From: Deltaproteobacteria bacterium
Lineage (GTDB): Bacteria; Desulfobacterota; Desulfobacteria; Desulfobacterales; JAUVGT01
Direction of reading: 5' to 3'
NCBI GenBank assembly: GCA_030593645.1
Contig: JAUVGT010000110.1
Coordinates: forward strand, 1-12,310
Length of the DNA: 12,310 nt
How positions within the stretch are numbered: position 1 is the stretch's first letter; each line of letters opens with the position of its first letter. This document shows, piece after piece, positions 1 through 7,150 of the stretch. The position numbers and the translations under genes were made by a program. The notes beneath the pieces were generated by a model. That model saw nothing but the letters and a program-made list of their open reading frames with translations, was not told where the DNA came from and made no database searches.

Positions 1-1
1 G

Positions 2-460
2 CTCATCAATGATGAAGCGATTAAAGTATATGACAGCAGAGAAAACGCCATTGGCGCCGAAATCTTCCGGCATGTGGAACAGCAGATTATGCTGGAGACA
101 GTGGATAACCTCTGGAAAGATCACCTTCTTTCCATGGACCATCTAAAGGAGGGCATTGGTTTGCGGGGTTATGCCCAGCAGAACCCTCTTCTTGTTTATA
201 AGAAGGAAGGGTTTGAGATGTTTAATAATATGATATCCAGGGTAAAAGAGCAGATCCTGAATATATTGTTCCGTATTCAGATCGCGGATCCCGGTGAAAT
301 GGATGAGATGCGAAAACCAAAGGAACAGAAGCTGACTTATTCCGGCGGTGAAGAATCTGTTAAGAAAAAACCAATTAAACGGTCAGAAAAAAAGATAGGA
401 CGAAACGCTCCATGTCCGTGCGGGAGCGGTAAAAAATATAAAAAGTGCTGTGGGAAATAA
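2..460 (+). CDS. secA: SecA preprotein translocase ATPase, C-terminal part (5' end outside window)
   Basis: This is the last 152 codons of SecA, the cytosolic ATPase that drives proteins through the SecYEG channel. The frame is open from base 2, so the gene starts upstream of the window. What remains is the helical scaffold/wing end, with the family block WKDHLLSMDHLKEGIGLRGY and the following 'QNPL..YKKEGFEMF' stretch, then a lysine-rich linker. It ends in the zinc-binding SEC-C tail CPCGSGKKYKKCC (pattern CxCx8CC), which in known SecA proteins contacts SecB and phospholipid. All four cysteines are present, so the tail should be functional. The stop is TAA at 458-460. No clear hairpin terminator follows directly. 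The next gene, clpS, has its own promoter, so secA is probably a separate transcription unit. Confidence 0.97.
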   Translation, partial: LINDEAIKVYDSRENAIGAEIFRHVEQQIMLETVDNLWKDHLLSMDHLKEGIGLRGYAQQNPLLVYKKEGFEMFNNMISRVKEQILNILFRIQIADPGEMDEMRKPKEQKLTYSGGEESVKKKPIKRSEKKIGRNAPCPCGSGKKYKKCCGK

Positions 461-536
461 AATGTACTGGTGTTTGCAGATTGAACAGCAGAGGAAAGAT
501 AAATGATCAACGTGTCAATCCGCAATAACTGCTTTA

Positions 537-572
537 ACTTATAGGACTATTTTTAAGATAGGTTCTATAAGT
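537..572. repeat. 8-bp perfect inverted repeat in secA-clpS spacer
   Basis: ACTTATAG at 537-544 is the exact reverse complement of CTATAAGT at 565-572, separated by 20 bp. The arms are AT-rich and no T tract follows, so this is not a good intrinsic terminator. It could be a protein-binding site or chance. It lies about 85 bp upstream of the clpS promoter. Confidence 0.35.
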
Positions 573-656
573 GGTATCAGGTTGAGCCGTCCCGTCCGGC
601 ATGTAAAAATACAGTGTTCTTGTGAAAAATGGTAGAGCCCAAAACCGATTTCTGAA

Positions 657-685
657 TGGACATCCGGGCAAATTGATAATATAAT
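657..685 (+). promoter_or_regulatory. Predicted sigma70-type promoter for clpS-clpA
   Basis: The -35 hexamer TGGACA (657-662) matches five of six consensus bases. The -10 hexamer TATAAT (680-685) is perfect, and the spacer is exactly 17 bp. Transcription would start near 692, giving a leader of about 90 nt before clpS. This is the best promoter match seen in the window. Confidence 0.7.
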
Positions 686-784
686 AGAATAAAGAGGTAA
701 AATACAGGGTATGGTATTAAAATCACTTTTATGGATTTTACCTGTCTATGTTGTTTATATTATCGGTGATGAGTTATTACTAAA

Positions 785-1099
785 ATGAGTAAGGATAATC
801 CTGCCAATGAAAGTGAGATTTTTTCGGAGACAAGAGAGGATGTAACAGAACCTCCCTTGTACAGGGTTGTGCTCATAAATGATAATTACACCACGATGGA
901 TTTTGTTGTTGAAATCCTGATGTCGGTCTTTCGAAAACCGTTTGAAGAAGCAACGCGTATCATGCTGAACGTACATCGCGCCGGGGTAGGTATTTGCGGT
1001 GTATATACGTATGAAGTCGCTGAAACCAAGGTGGACACAGTACACCATTTAGCGAAGGAAAACGGGTATCCGCTAAAGTGCAGTATGGAGAAGGAATAG
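785..1099 (+). CDS. clpS: ATP-dependent Clp protease adaptor ClpS
   Basis: ClpS is the N-recognin of bacteria. It binds proteins with destabilising N-terminal residues (Leu, Phe, Tyr, Trp) and hands them to ClpA. The 104-residue length is typical. After an acidic, flexible N-tail of about 25 residues, the core reads 'PPLYRVVLINDNYTTMDFVVEIL', then 'IMLNVHRAGVGICGVYTYEVAETKVD', both clear family blocks. The histidine of 'NVH' corresponds to E. coli His66 in the binding pocket. The pocket triplet is Asn-Asp-Asn rather than the Asn-Asp-Asp of E. coli. The ribosome-binding site before ATG 785 is weak (GGTGATGAG, about 12 nt upstream), but no better start fits the family. It ends 3 bp before clpA, so the two are co-transcribed and probably translationally coupled. 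Confidence 0.96.
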   Translation: MSKDNPANESEIFSETREDVTEPPLYRVVLINDNYTTMDFVVEILMSVFRKPFEEATRIMLNVHRAGVGICGVYTYEVAETKVDTVHHLAKENGYPLKCSMEKE

Positions 1100-1102
1100 A
1101 TT

Positions 1103-3334
1103 ATGATCAGTAAAGAGCTTAGCATTACTTTGGGTCTGGCTGTAAGAGAAGCAAAAAAAAGACGGCATGAATATGTCTGTATCGAGCATATATTGTTCGC
1201 GATTTTATATGATACCGCGGGGATTGATATCATTCATAATTGCGGGGGGAATGTTGATAACTTGAGCAGTTCCCTGGGAGATTTTTTTGACAATAAGCTG
1301 GAAAGTGTACCCGAAGGAACAGAATACGCGCTTCAACAGACAATCGCTTTTCAACGGGTAATCCAGCGTGCGGTAAATCATGTTCGGTCCGCTGAAAAAA
1401 CTGAAGTAGAAGTCAGTGATATATTAGCATCCATATTCCAGGAGAAGGATTGCCATGCGGTTCATATTTTAGAATCGGAAGGGGTTACACGTCTGGATGT
1501 ATTAAATTACATATCCCATGAAATTCCAAAAATCCCGACCGATGAAGGCATGCACGAACAAATCAGGATTGAAAAAGGAAAGAAAAAGAAGAAGGTTAGC
1601 GCCCTTGAACTTTTTACCGTCGATTTGGTACAGATGGCAAAAGATGGGAAACTCGACCCTCTTATCGGAAGACGGCTTGAAATGGAGCGTACCATGCAGG
1701 TACTTTGCCGGCGGCGTAAGAACAATCCGGTTTTTGTGGGTGATCCCGGGGTCGGGAAAACGGCCATGGCGGAGGGGCTCGCAAGAAAAATCAATGAAGC
1801 GGATATGCCGGAAATATTGCAGGACGTGAAGATTTTTTCACTTGACCTGGGTGGAATGCTGGCAGGGACCAAATTCCGGGGCGATTTTGAGCAGCGATTG
1901 AAAAGTGTTATCGCCGCACTAAAGAAAATACCAAAGGCAATTTTGTTCATCGATGAAATCCATACCATTGTCGGTGCCGGATCAACAAGCAGCGGTTCCA
2001 TGGATGCTTCAAATATACTCAAGCCGGTGCTTTCGACCGGAGAAATACGATGTATCGGTTCAACCACCTATGAAGAGTACAAAAACCATTTTGAAAAGGA
2101 TCGGGCATTGTCCCGCCGGTTTGAAAAGATTGAGATTTCTGAACCGCCTGTTTCTGAATCGATAAAGATTTTAAAAGGATTGAGAAAACGTTATGAAGAA
2201 CACCATGACATTGTATATACAGATTCCGCATTAAAGGCGGCGGTTGAATTGTCATCAAAATTTATCAATGATCGGTTTCTTCCAGACAAAGCGATTGATG
2301 TGATTGATGAGGCCGGTGCCTATATCCGGCTGAACGGTTCATCGCGGAGAAAAAAAATAAATCCTTCTGATATCGAGAAAATTGTTTCTAAAATGGCACG
2401 GATACCCACACGCAGTGTTTCAACATCCGACAAAGTAAAACTTGAAAATTTGGGAAATGAGTTGAAGAACGTGGTATTTGGCCAGGATGATGCGATTCAA
2501 TCGCTTGTGACCTCTATTAAACGTTCCAGGGCCGGGCTTGGAATACCTGGCAAGCCTGTCGGATCGTTTTTATTCTCAGGTCCGACCGGTGTGGGAAAGA
2601 CCGAGGTATCACGGCAGCTCGCAGATGTTCTTGGAGTTGAATTTCTCCGCTTTGATATGAGCGAGTACATGGAAAAACATTCGGTCGCGCGTCTTATCGG
2701 GGCACCTCCCGGATATATTGGGTTTGATCAGGCAGGTCTGCTGACAGACGGTGTTCGTAAACATCCCTACTGTGTACTCCTTTTAGACGAAATCGAGAAG
2801 GCCCACGCAGATATTTATAATATCCTGCTTCAGGTAATGGATCATGCCACACTGACTGATAATAATGGAAAGAAGGCCGATTTCAGGAATGTTATCCTGA
2901 TTATGACATCAAATGCGGGAACCCGCGAAATGAGCGCCCAGACAATCGGTTTTGGTGATGTCACTAAAGGTGCGGAATCCAAAGGGATAAAAGCGATTGA
3001 ACGGTTTTTCAACCCGGAATTCAGAAATCGTCTGGACGCGATCATTAATTTTCATTCGCTGACTGTCGAGATCATGGAAAAAATCGTTGATAAATTTATG
3101 TGTGAGCTAAACGGGCAATTGGCCGCAAGAAAAATAACACTGACCCTTTCACCCGAAATTCGTACATGGCTTGCCAAAGAAGGGCATGATCCGCGTTTCG
3201 GCGCAAGGCCTCTCGCGAGATTGATTCAAAGTAAAATTAAGGATAAATTGAGCGATGAGATATTATTCGGACAGCTGCAAAAAGGCGGTGATATTTCTGT
3301 GGCTCTTGAGGATGATGTATTTATATTTAATTAG
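1103..3334 (+). CDS. clpA: ATP-dependent Clp protease ATP-binding subunit ClpA
   Basis: ClpA is the hexameric AAA+ unfoldase that feeds ClpS-delivered and other substrates into ClpP. At 743 residues it is close to E. coli ClpA (758). The N domain (about 1-145) docks ClpS, and a lysine-rich linker (about 157-163) follows. The first AAA+ module has Walker A GDPGVGKT at 213-220 and Walker B ILFIDE at 280-285. The second has Walker A GPTGVGKT at 493-500 and Walker B VLLLDE at 558-563. The IGF tripeptide at 615-617 is the ClpP-docking loop (IGL in E. coli). The 'FGARPLARLIQ' sensor-2 block lies near the C-terminus. No ClpB-type coiled-coil middle domain is present, which together with clpS next door makes this ClpA rather than ClpB or ClpC. 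AAGGA at 1091-1095, inside the clpS end, serves as ribosome-binding site. No clpP is in the window. Confidence 0.97.
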   Translation: MISKELSITLGLAVREAKKRRHEYVCIEHILFAILYDTAGIDIIHNCGGNVDNLSSSLGDFFDNKLESVPEGTEYALQQTIAFQRVIQRAVNHVRSAEKTEVEVSDILASIFQEKDCHAVHILESEGVTRLDVLNYISHEIPKIPTDEGMHEQIRIEKGKKKKKVSALELFTVDLVQMAKDGKLDPLIGRRLEMERTMQVLCRRRKNNPVFVGDPGVGKTAMAEGLARKINEADMPEILQDVKIFSLDLGGMLAGTKFRGDFEQRLKSVIAALKKIPKAILFIDEIHTIVGAGSTSSGSMDASNILKPVLSTGEIRCIGSTTYEEYKNHFEKDRALSRRFEKIEISEPPVSESIKILKGLRKRYEEHHDIVYTDSALKAAVELSSKFINDRFLPDKAIDVIDEAGAYIRLNGSSRRKKINPSDIEKIVSKMARIPTRSVSTSDKVKLENLGNELKNVVFGQDDAIQSLVTSIKRSRAGLGIPGKPVGSFLFSGPTGVGKTEVSRQLADVLGVEFLRFDMSEYMEKHSVARLIGAPPGYIGFDQAGLLTDGVRKHPYCVLLLDEIEKAHADIYNILLQVMDHATLTDNNGKKADFRNVILIMTSNAGTREMSAQTIGFGDVTKGAESKGIKAIERFFNPEFRNRLDAIINFHSLTVEIMEKIVDKFMCELNGQLAARKITLTLSPEIRTWLAKEGHDPRFGARPLARLIQSKIKDKLSDEILFGQLQKGGDISVALEDDVFIFN

Positions 3335-3375
3335 AAACGGTTTTATTTCACATATAATCAGAATGATCAAATCAC

Positions 3376-4056
3376 ATGCCTGTTTTCCTCCTATCTAATG
3401 AGTTAATATTTCCACCCCCGCAGCTTGCGTCAAAGGAAGGAATTATTGCCATTGGCGGCGATTTGGATATTGACCGTTTGCTCCTTGCATATCAAACTGG
3501 TGTTTTTCCCTGGTATGCTGAAGGTGAGCCGATCATGTGGTGGTCGCCTGATCCACGTCTTGTGCTTTTTCCTGATGAAATTCGGATTTCAAGAACACTC
3601 AAGAAGGTATTAAGGAAAAATCAATTCCGGGTAACCATGGATACCGGGTTTGAACGTGTAATATCCGAATGCGCCGGGACTCGCCATGATGAGGAAGGGA
3701 CCTGGATCGTGGATGATATGATTGATGCGTATATCAATCTTCACCGCGCGGGTTATGCCCATTCAGTTGAAGTGTGGCAGGATGAAAATCTTGCCGGGGG
3801 CCTATACGGTGTTTCCCTGGGCGGGACATTTTTTGGTGAATCCATGTTTACAAATATCAGTAATGCTTCCAGTGTCGGCCTGGTCAAACTTATTGAGTAT
3901 CTTAAAAGTATATCTATTAACTTGATAGACTGTCAGGTGAAGACCGATCATCTGATACGTTTCGGGGCAAGAGAAATACCCAGATCCCGATTTCTTAAAT
4001 TGTTAAAACTATCGGTTAATCAACCGACAAAAAAAGGGAAATGGGAGTTTGTATAA
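3376..4056 (+). CDS. aat: Leucyl/phenylalanyl-tRNA--protein transferase
   Basis: Aat moves Leu or Phe from aminoacyl-tRNA onto N-terminal Lys or Arg of proteins, making type-2 N-degrons that ClpS then binds. The 226-residue protein carries the family signatures in order: 'FPPPQLASKEGIIAIGGDL' near the N-terminus, 'YQTGVFPWY', 'IMWWSPDPRLVL', 'EEGTWI', 'AHSVEVW', 'GESMF' (Glu155) and 'LIDCQ' (Gln187). The last two match the catalytic-site Glu156 and Gln188 of the E. coli enzyme. ATG 3376 gives the usual N-terminus, although no Shine-Dalgarno sequence is visible before it. A TATAAT at 3353-3358 has no acceptable -35, so read-through from clpA, 41 bp upstream, is more likely. Its place beside clpS-clpA supports a role in the same degradation pathway. 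Confidence 0.96.
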   Translation: MPVFLLSNELIFPPPQLASKEGIIAIGGDLDIDRLLLAYQTGVFPWYAEGEPIMWWSPDPRLVLFPDEIRISRTLKKVLRKNQFRVTMDTGFERVISECAGTRHDEEGTWIVDDMIDAYINLHRAGYAHSVEVWQDENLAGGLYGVSLGGTFFGESMFTNISNASSVGLVKLIEYLKSISINLIDCQVKTDHLIRFGAREIPRSRFLKLLKLSVNQPTKKGKWEFV

Positions 4057-4076
4057 TAAAAGGAGGATTACTGAAG

Positions 4077-4412
4077 ATGGAACAAGGGTGCATTTTTTGT
4101 GATATTGTCAACGGAAAAACCGAAACGAAATTCTTATATGAGGACGACATTTTGGCGGTGTTCAGGGATATTAATCCTCACGCGCCGGTACATTTACTGA
4201 TCGTTCCCAAAAAACACATACGAAGCGTTAATGATCTGTCAGGAGAGAACAAAGATATTGTATCACATATGATCATGGTCGGTAAGGATATGGCCCTTCA
4301 GGAGAATGTAAATATCAGCGGCTATAAACTTCTTTTAAACGTGGAAAAAGGCGGGGGGCAGGTCATTTTTCATATTCACCTTCATCTGTTGGGGGGATGG
4401 GAGAGGAAGTAG
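4077..4412 (+). CDS. HIT-family (histidine triad, HINT-like) nucleotide-binding protein, short C-terminus
   Basis: This 111-residue protein has the two HINT hallmarks: 'CIFCDIVNG' at the N-terminus and the histidine triad 'FHIHLHLLGG' near the C-terminus. HINT proteins are purine-nucleoside phosphoramidases or AMP-lysine hydrolases; the cellular role here is unknown. ATG 4077 is chosen because AGGAGG (4061-4066) lies 10 nt upstream and the protein then begins like its family. An in-frame ATG at 4041 would overlap the aat end and add 12 unrelated residues. Start to aat stop is 20 bp, so it is probably in the clpS-clpA-aat transcript. The protein ends in 'GGWERK', whereas bacterial HINT proteins usually continue for around ten residues after the triad (often ending in a WPPG-like tail). 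A repeat element begins 1 bp after the stop, suggesting the tail was altered by its arrival. Confidence 0.92.
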   Translation: MEQGCIFCDIVNGKTETKFLYEDDILAVFRDINPHAPVHLLIVPKKHIRSVNDLSGENKDIVSHMIMVGKDMALQENVNISGYKLLLNVEKGGGQVIFHIHLHLLGGWERK

Positions 4413-4413
4413 G

Positions 4414-4623
4414 AAAAGATGAACGTCGAACATCCAACGTCCAACGTCGAACATTGAATAATGATGTCGCTTTGCTCCGCCAATTACTATAAAGATTGAA
4501 TTAAGAAGGATGAATAACATTTTCTAATTCTTCATTCAACCTTCGATTAAAAAGAGATAAAGCGAAGCGCCTTCCGCATTCGAAGTTCGACGTTGGACGT
4601 TCGATGTTCGACGTTCATCTTTT
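4414..4623. repeat. Hairpin-forming dispersed repeat, copy 1
   Basis: This is a 210-bp imperfect palindrome. The left arm 4414-4452 and the right arm 4585-4623 are reverse complements at 38 of 39 positions. Both arms are built from 7-bp units. The left has GATGAAC, GTCGAAC, ATCCAAC, GTCCAAC, GTCGAAC and ATTGAAT (4418-4459). The right has ATTCGAA, GTTCGAC, GTTGGAC, GTTCGAT, GTTCGAC and GTTCATC (4578-4619). The core also pairs imperfectly: a TTGAAT-AAGAA stretch near 4496-4507 pairs with TTCTTCATTCAA near 4529-4540, and GTCGCTTTGCT near 4466 pairs with AGCGAAGCGCC near 4561. The outer ends are AAAA and TTTT, as in a bidirectional terminator. No transposase or obvious target duplication is seen. 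Confidence 0.85.
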
Positions 4624-4633
4624 TATTCATATC

Positions 4634-4657
4634 ATTCCAATGTTCCATTATTCCAAC
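4634..4657. repeat. Three degenerate 8-bp tandem units
   Basis: Just outside repeat copy 1 lie ATTCCAAT, GTTCCATT and ATTCCAAC in direct tandem. They resemble the heptamer arrays in style but have an 8-bp period and a different unit. They may be an outer remnant of the same element or an independent microrepeat. Confidence 0.4.
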
Positions 4658-4664
4658 AATGACA

Positions 4665-4693
4665 TCGACAACTGCTGATTCTTTTGCTATTAT
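4665..4693 (+). promoter_or_regulatory. Predicted sigma70-type promoter for hemW-FIST-kinase group
   Basis: The -35 TCGACA (4665-4670) and the -10 TATTAT (4688-4693) each match five of six consensus bases, with a 17-bp spacer. The predicted start, near 4700, is only about 5 nt before the hemW ATG at 4705. No Shine-Dalgarno sequence is present there, so the message may be nearly leaderless. Confidence 0.5.
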
Positions 4694-4704
4694 CATATAA
4701 GCAA

Positions 4705-5919
4705 ATGACCAATACTAAACCATTTCGACATAAATCAGAACCGGCCGGGCTGTATGTGCATATTCCGTTCTGTTTAAAGAAATGTCCCTATTGTGATTTT
4801 TATTCTATTACAGATTCATCATTACAGCATGATTTTACCTCAGCCCTGATCAGTGAAATCCGGATGATCAAGTATCCGGAATTTCTGTTTGATACAATTT
4901 ATATCGGTGGTGGAACACCATCATTACTGGATGCCAGGACTATTTCACAGATTCTTGATGCGTCTAAGACTGTATTAAATACCTCAGATCTGACTGAAAT
5001 TACGATAGAAATAAATCCGGGTACCATCGTGAATAAAAAACTGATCGGATACAGGGAAGCCGGTATAAACAGGATTAACATCGGTGTACAATCCTTTCAG
5101 GAAAAAAACCTGAAGTTTTTAGGGCGGATACATACAGTCGGTGACACAGAACAATCCATTCAGTGGGCACGGGATGCGGGATTTAAAAATATCGGTCTTG
5201 ATATCATTTATGGAATTCCGGGTCAGACAAGGGACTTACTTCTGAACGATTTAAAAAAAGCGATTGAATATCGCCCGGAACATCTTTCATGCTACATGCT
5301 AACATACGAGCATGGAACACCACTGGAAAAGGATTTAAAAAATGGAGCATTCAATCCGCTCACCGAAAAACAGGTCGGGGATTTGTTTCTGTTAACATTG
5401 GAATTTCTTTCAAAAAACGGTTATCACCAGTATGAGGTATCAAACTTCGCCCTTTCAAAACGCTCCAGGTCAAGGCATAATAGAAAGTACTGGTCATTTG
5501 GTCCATATATCGGGGTTGGACCATCCGCCCATTCATATATTTACCCTGAACGCAGCTGGAACAAAGCAGATGTATCAGGCTATATAGAAAAGTTTAACTC
5601 AGGACAACGGCCGGATAGAAAAAAAGAGATACTAACCACCGAGCAGATGATGATTGAGATGATATATCTGGGGTTTCGAAAAGTTCGTGGGATAAATACG
5701 GATAAATTTAACGACATGTTTCAACTGGATTTTAATCAAATATTCAAGAATGAACTGGATCAATACAGGAAGAAGGGGCTGGTCAGGACCACTGACAAAT
5801 ATTGTTCATTAACTCAAGACGGTTTTCTGTTCCTTGACAGTATTGCCTCGGCGTTTATAAGCAAGGATCTTATAAAAAATAAAAAAAATACGATGAATAG
5901 CCGGGAAGCCATTTGTTGA
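4705..5919 (+). CDS. hemW: HemW-type radical SAM protein (heme chaperone, HemN-like)
   Basis: This 404-residue protein belongs to the HemN/HemW radical SAM group. 'YVHIPFCLKKCPYCDF' gives the iron-sulfur cysteines Cys23, Cys27 and Cys30 (CxxxCxxC). 'GGGTPS' (68-73) is the SAM-binding glycine motif. 'HNRKYW' (258-263) followed by 'GVGPSAHS' marks HemW rather than true coproporphyrinogen dehydrogenase HemN, which has an extra cysteine (CxxxCxxCxC). HemW proteins bind heme and deliver it to target enzymes; older annotations call them oxygen-independent coproporphyrinogen III oxidase. ATG 4705 is preferred over an in-frame TTG at 4684, because the predicted promoter -10 overlaps that codon and neither start has a Shine-Dalgarno sequence. 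The gene ends 25 bp before the FIST gene and is probably co-transcribed with it. Confidence 0.93.
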   Translation: MTNTKPFRHKSEPAGLYVHIPFCLKKCPYCDFYSITDSSLQHDFTSALISEIRMIKYPEFLFDTIYIGGGTPSLLDARTISQILDASKTVLNTSDLTEITIEINPGTIVNKKLIGYREAGINRINIGVQSFQEKNLKFLGRIHTVGDTEQSIQWARDAGFKNIGLDIIYGIPGQTRDLLLNDLKKAIEYRPEHLSCYMLTYEHGTPLEKDLKNGAFNPLTEKQVGDLFLLTLEFLSKNGYHQYEVSNFALSKRSRSRHNRKYWSFGPYIGVGPSAHSYIYPERSWNKADVSGYIEKFNSGQRPDRKKEILTTEQMMIEMIYLGFRKVRGINTDKFNDMFQLDFNQIFKNELDQYRKKGLVRTTDKYCSLTQDGFLFLDSIASAFISKDLIKNKKNTMNSREAIC

Positions 5920-5944
5920 ATCGAATGGGAAAAGGAGAGTCAAC

Positions 5945-7150
5945 ATGAACCAGACTATCGGTTGGGGGTATAGTCTTGTAAAAAATCCAATCAAGGCGGG
6001 ACCGGAGGCAGCGCATTCTGCAATGAAACAGCTCAATGGCCAAAAATGCAATTTTTGCATCGTATTTTCAACAGTTGGCTATGTTGGAAGTATCCTGCTG
6101 AAAAGTATCAGGGATGTAATCGGTTCAGTTACCATGACCGGGTGCTCCGGGGAGGGTGTAATCGGACCGGGTGTTGCGGATGAAAGTAATCACTGTGTTG
6201 TTGTATTGGCTTTTGCCGATAAACGAATGAGAATGATTACAGCGGGACTTCCTGATATTACTGATTCTTCAGCAGCCGGGCAAGAAATCGGGGATCATTT
6301 AAAACAATACGTTTCGGAGGACAGCCGCTGTTTGATGGTTTTTCCCTGCGGCCTGAATGTTGTGGCTGATGATTTTATAAAAAATTTGGAAGAGCGAATC
6401 GGAAAACAAATACCGATAATCGGCGGATCATCAGGTGACAACCATATCAGGGAAAAGACATACCAGTATCATGACTGGAAGATTTATGAAGGCGGTGTCA
6501 GCGCGGCTCTTTTAAACGGTGATTTTGAAATGATCACCGATGTGACCCATGGGTGCGTACCCATTGGAACTGAACTGGAAATCACCAAAGTTGAAGACAA
6601 TCGTGTGTATGAAATAAATGACAGGCCGGCCACAGATGTGATGGTAGATTATGTGGGCGGGGAGGTGAGAACCGATTTTGGTAAAGCGTCATTACATTTT
6701 TGTATCGGGCAAAAAGTGGACAATGAATTAAGCCATTCATACGATCCCTTTATCATTCGTTATATTGCACAGCATCATCCTGAAAGCAAATCGATCTCTC
6801 TTCCTATAAAAATGAAAAATGGTGATAAAATATGGATGACACGGAGAGATCACAATAAAATGTTTAAAGCTGCCGCGAAGAGTGCTGATCTTCTCAGGGA
6901 AAAAATGGGTAATCGCACACCCTTTCTCGCGCTTCATTTTGACTGTGCGGGAAGAGGGAAAATCATTTTTTCTGAACCGAACAAATTGGCTTTGATCACT
7001 TCACTTCAAAAGGAAGTGGCACCCGATATACCATGGGTCGGTTTTTTTACTTACGGAGAATTCTGCCCGGTGGGTCAAAGAAATATATTCCATAATTATT
7101 CGGCAGCGATTGCCCTGTTTCTCTGGCAGGAGAATTCAAATGATCGGTAA
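5945..7150 (+). CDS. FIST-domain sensory protein (FIST_N plus FIST_C)
   Basis: This is a stand-alone 401-residue FIST protein. FIST (F-box and intracellular signal transduction) domains are predicted ligand-binding sensors, often fused or adjacent to signalling output domains. The FIST_N part includes 'TGCSGEGVIG' near residue 66 and 'IIGGSSGDN' (158-166), followed by the typical 'GGVSAALLNGDFEMITDVTHGC' stretch. The FIST_C part ends with 'FDCAGRG' and 'GFFTYGEFCPVGQRNIFHNYSA' (Gly371-Glu372 region). There is no signal peptide or membrane segment, so it should act in the cytoplasm. A strong ribosome-binding site AAGGAGAG precedes the ATG. Its last 11 bp overlap the start of the hybrid kinase, so the two proteins are made together and probably form a sensor-kinase pair. 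The ligand cannot be deduced from sequence. Confidence 0.92.
   Translation: MNQTIGWGYSLVKNPIKAGPEAAHSAMKQLNGQKCNFCIVFSTVGYVGSILLKSIRDVIGSVTMTGCSGEGVIGPGVADESNHCVVVLAFADKRMRMITAGLPDITDSSAAGQEIGDHLKQYVSEDSRCLMVFPCGLNVVADDFIKNLEERIGKQIPIIGGSSGDNHIREKTYQYHDWKIYEGGVSAALLNGDFEMITDVTHGCVPIGTELEITKVEDNRVYEINDRPATDVMVDYVGGEVRTDFGKASLHFCIGQKVDNELSHSYDPFIIRYIAQHHPESKSISLPIKMKNGDKIWMTRRDHNKMFKAAAKSADLLREKMGNRTPFLALHFDCAGRGKIIFSEPNKLALITSLQKEVAPDIPWVGFFTYGEFCPVGQRNIFHNYSAAIALFLWQENSNDR

Larger units (their letters stand above)
461..784. other. secA-clpS intergenic region
   Basis: This 324-bp stretch has no convincing gene. It holds a short inverted repeat (537-544 with 565-572), a 13-codon reading frame with a Shine-Dalgarno-like GAGGA (503-544, MINVSIRNNCFNL) that is too short to call, and a strong promoter match at 657-685. 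No riboswitch fold or tRNA was recognised. No textbook intrinsic terminator (GC-rich stem plus T run) for secA was seen. Confidence 0.6.

Noticed and set aside
1507..2067. 186-codon minus-strand open frame inside clpA
   Set aside because: It is antisense to a strongly conserved clpA segment, has low-complexity Ser/Phe-rich content and matches no family.
3353..3358. TATAAT before aat as a promoter -10
   Set aside because: No acceptable -35 at 16-18 bp spacing and no extended -10 motif.
4335..4520. 61-codon minus-strand frame with a repeated MFDVGRW-like peptide
   Set aside because: The peptide repeat is the translation of the 7-bp DNA repeat and overlaps the HIT gene. It is an artefact.
7110..7139. 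Kinase start at ATG 7110
   Set aside because: It lies deeper in the FIST gene without a ribosome-binding site, while ATG 7140 has AGGAGA 6 nt upstream.
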